Assembly: GCA_033439795.1 (NCBI GenBank)
Contig: JAUTDP010000008.1
Coordinates: forward strand, 62,001 to 126,000
DNA: 64,000 nucleotides
Origin: Sordaria brevicollis
Taxonomy: Eukaryota > Ascomycota > Sordariomycetes > Sordariales > Sordariaceae
Direction: 5' to 3'
Of the stretch, positions 45,673 to 57,010 are shown in pieces; the stretch's first letter is position 1; each line of letters starts with the position of its first letter. Both the position numbers and the translations under genes were made by a program. The notes under the pieces were generated by a model that did not search any database, was not told the DNA's origin, and saw only the letters and a list, made by a program, of their open reading frames with translations.

Positions 45673-48600
45673 ATGTCCAAACACCCGGCGGTTTTCTTGT
45701 GACGCGTGACGGACCGGCAGACTTGAAAGGTGGTTCCGTCGTCGACGGCGCAAGCAATAAAAAGGGGTTCGGCGTTTTTTGATCGGGCTGGCTACGCTTC
45801 TCTGGTGGGAAAATGGTCAATCTTTGCATGCACAATGCACACGGTGTAGCATTTTAGTGGGAGAGAAGAATCATTGGGAAGTGCTCCTCAGATTCTTTAA
45901 CACAATCACACTGGGATTTTGCATCGATCAACGAAAAGGATCACGAAACGGAAACGACTTCAGATATCACGACAAGCGAATACGGGGAAGACTCGGTCTC
46001 TCATCTGCCTGGGAATAGAGTTGGACCCGGAAGTTCGAGCGATGCTTTCCGTGCTAAGGCCGTGTTGTGTTGTGCGCGCCTAGTCCGATGGGAATGGCTT
46101 GTCATGAGCGGTTCTCTATGATACCCCAACTCAAGGAAGGAGGACAGAAGGACTAGAGGTGGTAGATAGGAAACTAATTTACTGCCTCAAAGCATTGCTT
46201 GCGTTCCCCATGCTGCCAGTGACGTATGCGTTTGGTATATCGATGCCATGATGGGATTGTTCATGGCCGTTAGCTCAGCCCTGTGACGGCCGGGTCCCAT
46301 CTCGTGAAGGACCATGCCGGCCGTTGAGGTATCCTATCACGATGATATGGAGAAGGGCACGGAAGCTAAAGATATTTCTTATCGAGTGCTCCCATCTTAT
46401 CAGGCAGACTCCATCCAACAGTCGAAGCCATCTCGGCGAGAAACAGCCCGAGCCTCATGTGATCCAGTTATTCCACCATGCAGGGCCAGCTTCGGTCATC
46501 TCGCCCTCTCCTCTTACAGAACCTCATCATTTCAGTACGACGCAGCCTCTCAGTTTTGTTCTTCTTGACATCTCCTTCGTTGTCAGGCTGCACGGGATAC
46601 AATCTCGTTTGATGCCAGATCCACTAGGGAGGACGTCGGCGGTTGCTCCTCCAGCACTCAGCATCAGCATTTCCCGCTGCTCAATGTCTTCCTCTTCCCA
46701 ATCTCCCATAAATACGAGACGTCTGGCTCAGTCCATCGCGGTCACCGAGCCGTTTCGGGAACCTGAGGTCTAGCATCACAAGCCTCACTGGCGTCAGAAG
46801 CAGCTCCAGTTCCCCAGTCTCTTGCGGCCCTTCACACTTGGCGTCAAGCATATCCATTTTCTTATGCGAATCACTTTGGTGCTGTGATCCAGCACAAGCC
46901 ATGACGGAAAATCTCATGTCGAGCAACCATTGCCGTTTATACTCATGGTGGATTTCATGTCCTGGCTAGGAGCCGTACAATCTGCGAGTGCAATCTATGT
47001 TTTTAACCCTCATTTGAGCCCCGTAGTATGCTTTACCATGGGGATAAGCCGAGACTGGAGCTTCCAGACCCAGACCCATCAGATCCAAGGTCGACTCTCC
47101 GTTGAAAATGAATACATGTATATGTTTGGAAATTGGGGACGGGAAAGGGAATAAACAGCACCACGTGAATGCTACTCAGCAATTGTTCAAGAAGCTGGGG
47201 AATCTATACGGCCGTTCGCTGCTCACTTGTGAGCTCGGCAGAGCCCAGGTTGACGCGATGACCATTGGCGATGATGAGAGACGGGACAGTGGTTACATAT
47301 AACGGAATCGATTTGTTGAACCGTTCATCTTACGTGAGCGCTTGAGGAATTCACTGGTGTTCTGTAACGACACTCGTGATGCTGTTCAGGACTCATGGTT
47401 TCTGACTGTGTTATCGAGAGCACGTGAAAGCCTCGCTACGGGTTTGAGGTTATCTCCAAGTCCAAGTCCGGGTCCAGCATCCCGAACCTTGTCGGCTTGG
47501 CATTCTGGCATGAACGGACCCCCTCCGGCCGGCAGAACAACCTTGATGGATTGTGGACTTCACTTTGGGCATGGCCATGTTGCCGCCATCATCTTCGCCT
47601 TCACTGTCGTGTGAATTGATCGTCAACTACATCGGACTCACCGTCAAGATCATTCAGGCTGTCGCCGTCAGGTCAAAGAGCTGTCTGCCATTGACCAGTG
47701 ACAACCTCTCATTGAACCAAAGAGCTGCTGTCCGGGTGCCCCGAATTGCCGCCCGTTGCCGTCGTCGTTTTTATTTGGGCCATTTTTGCCACATGCGCCG
47801 CCTAGAGCCCTGTCCGAAGCCTACCAAAGCCTGCTAGTGATGCGCCTCTAGTGGTGGGATAGCCAGTGATGCTAGCGATGCCATTCGGGCGGCTCTCAGT
47901 GGTTCGTTCGTTCGTTCGTTCGTGCGTTGTGAAAGGAAGCGAACAGGATGGAGGGGGGTGCACAGATTTTCCATTCTGAGTGAAGCGCTGAAAAAGTAAG
48001 GCCGTTGGACTGGGGGGCTGCAGCATGACGTTGCAATTCCAATTGAACCTGGGACAAAACTTGAAGCCGAAAGGAAATTGGGACTCGTGAGACAGTGAAT
48101 TGGAGCATTCTGCCATTGCGCAGTTTCTCATGGATATCGATCGGTTCTGGAAGATTGGACATCCGGATGTCGTGGAAGTTGAGATCACCGAGGTCAAGGC
48201 TGTCCATCCCCGTTTGCATGACAGCCGAATCTCAGGCCGTGGTTTTCGCAGCAGAGGGACAGGGAGTCAAGGACAGCTGGAGCCGCCGCGCACCGCTGCG
48301 TCTCTTCGATGATCCGCATTTTTTATGCCAAGGAATCTGACTCGGGTCTTGGCCAACGCAAAGAGTGAAGGGTGTTTGTTCAGAACAACAGTTGGAGGAG
48401 GGGGACGAGACTGGGGGAGGAGCGAGGAGGGGAAGGGACGTGAAGACGGGGGACGAGGGAAGGAGGGGGTTCAAAGATGGAAAGGCTCGCTCCTTCACTT
48501 TCGAAACGTGGGAATCCCAAGACGGTGGATGACATTTGATACCGGCTTACCGACGGGATATCGACATTGACAACCTTCTGAGGGAAGTCCTCCTGTTTGA

Positions 48601-49371
48601 GACGACGGAAAGCAATGAACGGTGAAGAACCAAGCAAAGAGGCGGTGGGCGGCTGCCAACTATGATATATGTAGACGCCATACTTGTCCAGTTTCACTTT
48701 CACGGGCTGTCGACTTCGTGGCACCTCATGTCGTCGTCGTCGTCGTAAACTGAGAACCTGAGGGATAATTGATACGTGTAATTATAGCCAACCATCAAAT
48801 TGGGCTCGGATGCGTCCAATTGGGTCACGACGATTTGGTTCTTGTTACAAGACGGACTGGACTCACTGGAGCCCTTTTCGGGCTTTACCGGCAGTGCAGC
48901 CAAACCTCACTGCCACCGCGGGACCAAGGCAGACAAGGCAAGACCGTAAGAGTGGCATGAATGAGCCGTCAAGCGCCGTCAAGCGCCGTCAAGGGGCCGC
49001 CAGCAGCTGCAAGCTTGCCCAATCTGGTCAAGGGCGGTCACAAAGTCAATGGCCCGTGCACAGTTTGGGGTGAAGTTATCTTGGCAAGCCCAGCCAGGGG
49101 ACCGGGAAGATTCGGTGGGCTACGACGAGCTAGCGGCTGGCACCCGCACACACACAACTTGAAGTGAACCAGACGGGGAAAGTAAAAACTGGGCCTGCTT
49201 CCTTGTCTCCGCTGCGAAATTTTTCGTCGGCCCCCCCTTGGAGCCCCAGACCCCCAGTCGGCCGCAGAATATATTCTCGCGACTTCTTCCTCTTCCCTCG
49301 TAGCAGAGCTTGGTCTTTTTTTCCCTCCATCTCCACTCCTCTCTTTTTACAGCAAGGAAAGGAATATCACA
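45673..49371. other. Long intergenic region, 3.7 kb
   Basis: No confident gene is present. The part 46,314-47,640 has several short frames in different phases (84, 149, 66 and 90 codons) without a recognisable domain; it might be a decayed gene. A GTTC repeat lies at 47,902-47,923 and a GTC repeat at about 48,729-48,747. The last few hundred bases form the promoter and CT-rich leader of the carrier gene, with CTTCCTCTTCCCTCG near 49,284. Confidence 0.5.
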
Positions 49372-50958
49372 ATGGCGGAGCAACAGAAGGTTTTGGGCAT
49401 GCCGGTATGTATTATCACTCTGTTGTCTAACAGTCGATGATGATGTCGTCGTCGGTGGTGTTGTTGTCGTCATTTTTCCCTGTCGGTCGGTCGGTTCGGT
49501 TCGGTCGGGCACTCGAAGCAAGCTGTTCATCAACATATCGCGACCTCAGCCAGCCCTCACAAGATCATCGAGCGATATAGCAATCATGGACGACAACCAT
49601 CAGGGTCCTCCGATTCATTCAGTCGGTCGATATCCATGATGGTCGATTGCTACTGCTACTGTTTGGCCTTGCGCTTGATCAGTTGTCGCAGCTGAGGTCA
49701 TTGCGTTTGCATGTGTCCGACTACCTACCTACAAACCACCGGGAAATGCGGGGATACACACGACACCTGACAGACACGACCTGACATTCATCTGTTTGCT
49801 TATCGCGACAACATGCTAACATTCCCCTCCTTCCACAGCCCTTCGTGGCCGACTTCTTGATGGGTGGTGTTTCCGCCGCCGTCTCGAAGACCGCTGCCGC
49901 TCCCATCGAGCGTATCAAGCTCCTCGTCCAGAACCAGGTACGTTCCAATAATTACCTCACTCTTCCCCATTGCCGACTCGTGGAGGGAATATCCTTGGGG
50001 GCGTCTGTCGCTGTGATCCCGCGCGTGCGGTAGCAGTTCAGTCTCCCCAAGTTTATCTGGGCTGTCACGTGCCACACCCCTCCATGCTCAGCGATGGGAG
50101 AGATGAATACTTCCACATATGCGACACGCCATACTAACAACCCCCCAGGATGAGATGATCCGCGCTGGCCGCCTCGACCGCCGTTACAACGGCATCGTCG
50201 ACTGCTTCAAGCGTACCACCGCCGATGAGGGTGTTATGGCCTTGTGGCGTGGCAACACTGCCAACGTCATCCGTTACTTCCCTACCCAGGCCCTGAACTT
50301 CGCTTTCCGTGACAAGTTCAAGAAGATGTTCGGCTACAAGAAGGACACCGATGGCTACTGGAAGTGGATGGCCGGTAACCTTGCCTCCGGTGGTGCCGCT
50401 GGTGCCACTTCCCTCCTCTTCGTCTACTCCCTCGATTACGCCCGTACCCGTCTCGCCAACGATGCCAAGTCCGCCAAGAAGGGTGGTGAGCGTCAGTTCA
50501 ACGGTCTCGTCGATGTCTACCGCAAGACCATCGCTTCCGATGGTATTGCCGGTCTCTACCGTGGTTTCGGTCCCTCCGTCGCTGGTATCGTCGTCTACCG
50601 TGGTCTCTACTTCGGTCTCTACGACTCCATCAAGCCCGTCCTCCTCGTCGGTGACCTCAAGAACAACTTCCTTGCCTCTTTCGCTCTCGGCTGGTGCGTC
50701 ACCACCGCCGCCGGTATCGCCTCTTACCCTCTTGACACCATCCGTCGTCGCATGATGATGACCTCCGGTGAGGCCGTCAAGTACAAGTCTTCCTTCGATG
50801 CCGCTTCCCAGATCGTCGCCAAGGAGGGTGTCAAGTCTCTCTTCAAGGGTGCTGGTGCCAACATTCTCCGTGGTGTCGCCGGTGCTGGTGTCCTTTCCAT
50901 CTACGATCAGCTCCAGGTCCTCCTCTTCGGCAAGGCCTTCAAGGGTGGTTCCGGTTAA
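49372..50958 (+). CDS. aac: Mitochondrial ADP/ATP carrier
   Basis: Exons are 49,372-49,404, 49,839-49,937 and 50,149-50,958, all phase 0, giving 313 residues, the usual length. Introns of 434 and 211 bp use GTATGT and GTACGT. The three carrier repeats are clear: [20 protein letters not shown] and [10 protein letters not shown], each following P-x-[DE]-x-x-[KR] or its variant. The last contains R-R-R-M-M-M, the signature of ADP/ATP exchangers. It swaps matrix ATP for cytosolic ADP across the inner membrane. The codon choice is strongly biased to C-ending codons, as expected for a highly expressed gene. The first exon codes only eleven residues. Confidence 0.98.
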
Positions 50959-51629
50959 ATTTCCCGACTTTAATGTATTAGATGATATTAAAGTTGAGGA
51001 GATGAGCCCTTTTGGGGATGGAGATCAGACGGACTTTCTGATGCCAGAAAGTTTCGAAAAGGTTGCGACGATGGACTCAAGCGTTGAGCCATTGTCCGGT
51101 TGAGGAGGAGGTTTCGCGGGCTATATACCAATTCCCCGCTGTAATACAAGATCCTTAGCTGTTTCCCCATGTGTATTGTCCCCTTTGCCTTTTTCGGCAC
51201 CGTTTCCTTTGCATGCGTCTCATAGATCCCCTTTGACGATAGTTTGGCGAATTCATGGGTTTCCTTTCCGAATGTCGTGCAGCAAGTGACCTTGATGTCT
51301 TTGAGAATGTGACTTGATAAGTAGCAACAAAACTGAATGTGATCATGCGAATATCGCGACATCGTAGGAAGGGAATTGATGCTGAATATCTGGTCCGACC
51401 GTTTGTTACGTAACTGCGATTTGCGAATTGGGGTATCTCGCCGCGTCGCGTCTCCAAGCGGTTGAACTTCTTCCACCAAACATCTTCCCAACGCACCTCT
51501 TGGTTTGCGACAACTTGCGCGCGCACGTTCTACGACTGTTCTTCCAATCGACGCCATAATCAAATCTTCAACTTGACACTTCCCTCCTCCGCGCAGCTTC
51601 ATATATCAACGATAGCGACATCAGGTGCA
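50959..51629. other. Intergenic between carrier gene and CENP-X
   Basis: It contains the carrier 3' region and the CENP-X promoter. Short antisense frames have no recognisable content. Confidence 0.6.
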
Positions 51630-52390
51630 ATGCCTCCCAAATCAACATCTGCAACCTCCAGCAGCCGTCGCGGTAAGCCTTTCCATTGCTCGCAGTCGCA
51701 GTCGCATTCTCCCCACATGCGCTCGTACATATCCTATCTAGGTAGTCCAAAACTAACAAACTCCCATACATAACAGCAGCTCCCGCCGGCGCAGCCAAAC
51801 GTGGCTCAACCTCAACCTCCTCCTCCTCCTCCTCCAAGCGCCGTCGCGAAACAACAGACACCATCGAGCTCGCGTCCGATCAAGACGATGAAGACCTCGA
51901 CATGTTTGATCACAGCGGGATAAATAACGATTTAAGTATGCTTGGGTCCGACGACGATGACGATGACGATGACGACCGCCAGCGACGACGACGACGGATG
52001 CAGCAGGGTAGCAATGGAGATGATTTGGATGTAGAGTCTGATCGATACCAACAAGCTTCAGATCTCGAAGACCAAGACCAAGACGACGAAGAGGAATCTG
52101 ATGAGGAAGAGGAGGACGAAGACCGCCCCACAGTCCCCTCCGACCTCCTAACCCACCTCCTCTACGAATTTTTCGAGTCGGACAAGACAAAGATTACTAA
52201 AGATGCTAACGAGGCCGTGGCGAAGTATGTGGATATTTTTGTTAGGGAGGCGATTGCGAGGAGTGTGGTTGAGCGACAGGGGGGGAATAATGGGGGGACA
52301 ATAACTGGTGGAGGGGGCGGGGTGGGAGGGGGGTTTTTGGAGGTGGAGGATTTGGAAAAAGTTGTGCCGCAGTTGTTGTTGGATTTGTGA
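51630..52390 (+). CDS. CENP-X / MHF2 histone-fold protein with long acidic N-terminus
   Basis: Exons are 51,630-51,672 and 51,777-52,390; 218 residues. The acceptor is a tandem CAGCAG, so a one-residue-shorter form is possible. The C-terminal 80 residues match the CENP-X fold: L-L-x-x-F-F-x-S-D-K-T-K-I-T-K-D-A, K-Y-V-D-I-F-V-R-E-A-I-A-R, and the ending F-L-E-V-E-D-L-E-K-V-V-P-Q-L-L-L-D-L. CENP-X pairs with CENP-S (MHF1) to bind DNA at kinetochores and with FANCM-type helicases in fork repair. Yeast Mhf2 is only about 80 residues. Here the N-terminus adds a Ser run, a basic K-R-R-R patch, an acidic D-run followed by R-R-R-R-R, and a Glu/Asp-rich tract. A Gly-rich loop sits in the fold. Confidence 0.85.
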
Positions 52391-53772
52391 ACGTGTATGA
52401 CCAAGCGAGAGGGGTGTGAGGTTGTTGTGGTGGAGAGGTATGGGGCTGGTGGTTGAGAGATAGAGGGCAGGAGGGAAGTGTGGGCGAGGAGGGACCGGAT
52501 GGGGCCATGCTCGTAGGACTGGAAGCTGAGATGAGAAAGTGGTGCGCTCTGAGGGGCCAGGACGCGCGCGATGTTCTCCTCAACTTTGAAGGGAGCTTTG
52601 TTTCTCTGACGACTGGCGAGTTGACGATGGAACCACATTATCACCCTCTGCCTTTTGCACGTCTCACAGGGTGGACTACACGGCCCAAGATCACCGAAGA
52701 AACTCGGTGGGATCATATATTTTCCTACGCACGTGGCTATGGAAGTCAGTAGCACAACTGCGTGGGGTGTCAAGAGAAGGCTAGGAGCTGGTAGCATGAC
52801 TGCCAACAGGTATCTCGAGCTGGAGGAAGTTCAAGGGTACGTGCCCATCTGAAAGGGACATGGCATGGTGGAAGAAAAGAAAGGCATACGCAGTAGGTAC
52901 TTGAAAGAAGGTGTCAAGAAGATATCAAATGGACAGTTCCTGCTGACTTGGTGCTGAGTTGTGAATAGGCTTGATATGGGTTGGAAGCTAAAGTAGACAT
53001 GGGCTGCTCCTTTAGAAACTTTAGAAACATATCTACCTCTAGCCCTACTGGGATCATCAGATCTATGGAGTATTCTCGTTAACTTGTTCACAGTCTTTTA
53101 CTTGTGAACCTAAAAGTCTAGACCAACAACAACCCGGCCAAATCAAATGACGAAGCTAACCCAAAGACAACATCTCGATCCTACAAAGCTCAGACCCTGT
53201 CATAGCTCTGTGTCGATATCACGACCAAGTCAAATTCGTCCAAACACCCAACTTGGCACTTTGACATCGCCTCACGGAAAGACGACATGATCCAGCATAG
53301 AAAGATCTAGTGCCCAAAAGCTAAGCGAGTCGTGCTCGACTGAAACCGGATCCGTGTATCAGATGCGTCGCAGATCTCTTGGTCGATGGTCGGCTCCCGG
53401 GTTAAACGTTCGGGTGTCGCTTTGACCCCTGGTCACAGACTGACCATTCAGGCCCCCTGGCGCTTAGTAGCAGGGGTCCGAACCTTAATTGGTCTTTTTT
53501 CTTTCTTTCCTCTCTACATTCTGGCTATGAAAATCAATGAAGGACGAGTAATTGAGATTTCGAAATGTGAGGATATTGCTTGATGAACTGGTTCTCACCG
53601 GTGGATAGGTGGCGAAGTGTCTAGAGATATCAACACCATGAACTTTCAACCGAACCGAAAGCCAAATCCAGGAACAAGACCATACCATCACAGGTAGAGA
53701 GAGAGTGTGTGTGACACTTTTCCTTTCATTCATTCATTTTTTGGTTGTTGAAGATTCGACACATTCGCTACA
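52391..53772. other. Intergenic, no gene seen
   Basis: Only short frames (under 100 codons) are present. A tandem ACTTTAGAAACTTTAGAAAC occurs near 53,013-53,029. The last 70 bases before 53,773 contain a CATT repeat (about 53,727-53,739). Confidence 0.55.
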
Positions 53773-53961
53773 ATGGAATCCCTCCGCCGCATCCTCTACA
53801 AAACCCAATTCACTTACCACTCCGTTCTCTGGCGATGCAAGTACGAAATCTACCACCGCACGCGCTTCACAAGACTCGGTAGAAACCCGACCTATCTCAA
53901 GTTCGCCACGGCAGTCGTTTTCGTTTCGACTTCGGGTGCTATTCCGAGGTGTTTTGATTGA
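53773..53961 (+). CDS. Very small basic protein, unknown
   Basis: A 62-residue frame that opens M-E-S-L-R-R-I-L-Y-K and is rich in Arg, Tyr and Thr. It has a short hydrophobic stretch near residues 44-54 (F-A-T-A-V-V-F-V-S-T). An Arg/Lys-rich, almost acid-free N-terminus followed by one hydrophobic segment suggests a small mitochondrial or membrane protein, but no family is recognised. C-ending codons and a plausible leader favour a real gene. Its size leaves chance possible. Confidence 0.5.
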   Translation: MESLRRILYKTQFTYHSVLWRCKYEIYHRTRFTRLGRNPTYLKFATAVVFVSTSGAIPRCFD

Positions 53962-54702
53962 GGGATAGAGGAGGCACCTCGAATGAAACGGAGAAGTGAG
54001 GAAGAGGACGAGAAGTTGATATTTCAGAGGGTTATACTTTTCTTGGTATAAGAGAAGAGATATTGAGGTGTAAGTGTACCCTGGCTGATATAGTCCATGT
54101 TCCCGGAAACTCCAAACACCGTGATTGTTTCAATTACCACGGTCCCGTTCTTGGCTACCTACCCCAGGACCATGACACTCCCTCATGGCAACCAGACTCC
54201 TTTTCTTTTTGTCGATGAAACCTGGACATTTTACTAACATGGATTTTTTTTCTCCTAAGACCTAATTCACTTCCGAAGGATCCTTGAAATCTCACTTTTT
54301 GAGGCTTGGAGGGGTCTGGGCGGTTCTATATATCCAACCCCGTTTTCCCTCTTGTTTTCAAGAACCTTTTTTCTCTTTTCGTCATTCCTTCTTCCTCCAC
54401 CCACCCAACCCGCATCACAACTTTCGTTGTTTCTTTCTTTTTTTGTTTCTTTTCTTCCCACCGCTGTCGTCCGGTAATTACATTTCAAAAAGAAAAGCCA
54501 GGCTAGTCCTGCTCCTATCATCATCTTTTACGAAAACAACAGGCGCTAGTCGCTTTTCCATCTTCCACTCTCTCACCACTCTCTCACCACCACTCTCTCA
54601 CCACCACTCTCTCACGACGACAACCGCTAGACGGACGACGGTCTTTTTCATCAACCAGTTTCACATACCCACTCAACACTCAAACCCGCCAAAACCGCCA
54701 AA
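53962..54702. other. Intergenic and 5' leader of the cupredoxin gene
   Basis: Contains an A/T- and CT-rich leader with a repeat of CACTCTCTCACCAC at about 54,567-54,615. No gene was seen. Confidence 0.6.
54567..54615. repeat. CACTCTCTCACCAC short tandem repeat in 5' leader
   Basis: About four imperfect copies of a 13-16-bp CT/CA unit lie shortly upstream of the cupredoxin start codon. They may lie in the 5' untranslated region. Confidence 0.7.
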
Positions 54703-55575
54703 ATGCAACTCACCACCTTTCTCACCACCCTCGCCACCTTGGCTTCCACAACCGTGGTCACAGCCCAAAAAACCCACGTCGTCTCCGTCGGCTACAACGG
54801 CACCCTCACCTTCTCCCCCTCCAAGCTCTCCGGAGTCGAACCAGGCGAAGCCATCCAGTTCCAATTCGTAGCCGGCAACCACACCGTTACGCAATCCACC
54901 TTTGACGCCCCTTGCCAGCCCATTGCTTCCCACTCCAACATTACTGGTGTCCACAGTGGTTTCATGGCTGCCGCGGCGGATAAAGATAATGTGCCGGTTT
55001 ATACAATGGTTGTGACCAATAAAAACCCGATTTGGTTGTATTGCGCCCAGGGAAAGCATTGTCAGGGGGGATGGTGATGGTTGTTAATGAGAAGTGAGTA
55101 CTTCTTTCCGTCCTTTTTGGATTTGGGGGTGAATAATGGCTGACGAGGGAAAATTGTTAGTACTTCGGCGAACGAGACTAGGTCGTTGGAGAATTATAAG
55201 GCGGCTGCTGCTAATTCTGTTACTGCCGTTCCTGCTGGGTTTGGGTCTGGCTCAGGTTCTGGCTCCGGTTCCGGTTCCGGCAGTGACTCAGGTTCCGGCT
55301 CCGACTCTGGTTCCGACTCCGACTCCGGTTCTGGTTCCGGCTCTGACTCCGGCTCCGACTCCGGATCCAGCCCTACCGACGGTACCACAGACGACACCAC
55401 CGGCACAGACGGCACAACCGACCCCTCGTCCAGCATCCTCCCCTCCATCCCCTCCAACGGCACCATTCCTTCCGCGACCGCTGCCCCCCAAACCGCTGGT
55501 GCGGGTCGTATGGTTGGAGCCACGAGCTTGCTCGCGCTCATGGCTGGTGGTGTTGGCGCTTTCTTGTCTCTTTAA
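54703..55575 (+). pseudogene. GPI-type extracellular cupredoxin, apparently frameshifted
   Basis: Exon 1 is 54,703-55,093 and exon 2 is 55,161-55,575, with a 67-bp intron (GTGAGT...TTGTTAG). A signal peptide (1-21) is followed by one plastocyanin-like domain. It has the copper-site pattern G-N-H-T-V-T-Q-S and P-C-x-P near residues 65-78, then I-W-L-Y-C-A-Q-G-K-H-C-Q. After H-C-Q the frame hits a stop at 55,075-55,077 because a G run has six bases (55,065-55,070). One more G would continue G-G-M-V-M-V-V-N-E, and only that frame fits the splice (N-T-S-A-N-E-T-R). Exon 2 adds a long Ser/Gly/Asp repeat and a hydrophobic C-terminus like a GPI signal. The restored length would be 268 residues. It is a sequence error or a real truncation. 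Confidence 0.8.
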
Positions 55576-56079
55576 TCTGCCAAAGGCAAAGGCAAGGGGG
55601 CTGGAGTGTAAGATTATTAGAAAGGGGTAATATTCTTTGGTGTTGGCGTGCTGGCCTTGTTCTGTAAATCTATGTCAGCGACGTTGGTTTTTTTTTTTTT
55701 TTGATTGGTTGGTTAGATATTTTGCATCAATTGAGTGGAAATGAATTCTGGTATTTCGGACTGCTCAAGGTGTTAAGCTGTGTTCTGTGAAGCATAATGA
55801 TAAACCTGCTGACTGTCGTGTTATAAAGAGAAGTAATCGACATTGTTGGAAAAGGGAAAGAGGTAAATCCAAATATGTCCTGTTTTCCATTCCATTACCA
55901 AAAAATAAACGAGATATTGATGTTCTGTGAACTCACCAAACTATAACAAACCTTGCTTTTGGAAAGTGACCGTTACAAGACACCGTCCCTCTCTCGAACT
56001 GGTGTTCTCAACGCGAAGATAACCATCCAATCCCCCCTGAACATCACCAACCTTCCTACGCTGCTTGCTCCAAACTCCT
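55576..56079. other. Convergent 3' region
   Basis: Lies between the cupredoxin gene (plus) and the MAPR gene (minus). It includes a run of T (55,689-55,702) and no gene. Confidence 0.6.
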
Positions 56080-57010
56080 TTAATCCTTCTTCTCCCCGGG
56101 CGGAGACCTAGGCGTCCTCCCCCTCCCCGCCGCCTCACACAGCTTCTTGGGCTTCTCCTTCTTCAACCAATCCTTATCCCTCTTCACATACCCCACAAAG
56201 CGATACTTCTTGCTCTTGCCAAAGAAATCCGACCAGTGCTTCAACCCCTCATTAACTTTTCTTAGTGCCTCCTCCATCTCCTTCTTCTTCAGCTCCTTCA
56301 GCTCCTCAGGCGTCCAGTACTTGTTATCCACCGCCGGATCGTCCAAAGGCAAAAACATTTCCTCGACGCCGCGCATATCGGGCGTGCGATCCTCCATGAA
56401 ACATCCCGTCACGTAAGCCCGAGAGGCGTCGACTCCCGCGAAAACGTGGTAGGAGCCGCCGGGGCCGTAGGTGCGGCGGTTGGCGGAGACGTCGTAGATG
56501 GTGTGGTTGATGGCGAGGTAGATGGGCTTGGACTCGTCGGTGCCGTCGTAGGCGGAGAGTTCGGTGGGGGTTAGGTAGATTGGGCCGCGCTGCCACCGGT
56601 CAATTCGTTAGCTGATTGCTGGATAACAACCTGGGATGGGGGGGGGGACATACCAATTGCGACTTCCACCATTCTACCTGCAGGTAGTTGGGCGGATGCG
56701 ACATGCCCCAGAAGAAGGATTCGCCATTGGAGATGAGGTAGCTCAGACCGCAGGAGGCAAGGAAGAGGAAGGAGAGGACGCGGAGGATGTCGAGCAGCCA
56801 GGGGTTAGATTCGTCTTCGTCTTCGATCTGGCGCTTGGGAGCCTTTGTCGTCTTCTTCTTCTTGGTGCCGTTGCCATTTTGGGCGTCGGAATGGGGAGGG
56901 AAGCCGGGGCGGATGATTTCCTCGACTTCAGAGTCTGATGATGCTGATGATGATGATGATGATGATTTGGTCTCGGGCTTGCGCCGGCGGACAGTGTCGG
57001 TGTCGGCCAT
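56080..57010 (-). CDS. Membrane-anchored cytochrome-b5-like heme/steroid-binding protein (MAPR family)
   Basis: Exons are 57,010-56,654 and 56,589-56,080, with a 64-bp intron (GTATGT...GCAG) in phase 0; 288 residues. The N-terminus is Ser-rich and acidic with a K-K-K-K patch, then one membrane segment at about 72-93 (L-L-D-I-L-R-V-L-S-F-L-F-L). Exon 2 opens R-G-P-I-Y-L-T-P-T-E-L and contains P-I-Y-L-A-I-N-H-T-I-Y-D-V-S, Y-G-P-G-G-S-Y-H-V-F-A-G-V-D-A-S-R-A. That is the core of the MAPR (Dap1/PGRMC/neudesin) b5-like fold, where Tyr residues hold heme. A Lys/Glu-rich tail follows. Probable location is the ER or another endomembrane; heme binding is inferred. It is divergent from the large coiled-coil gene. 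Confidence 0.88.
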
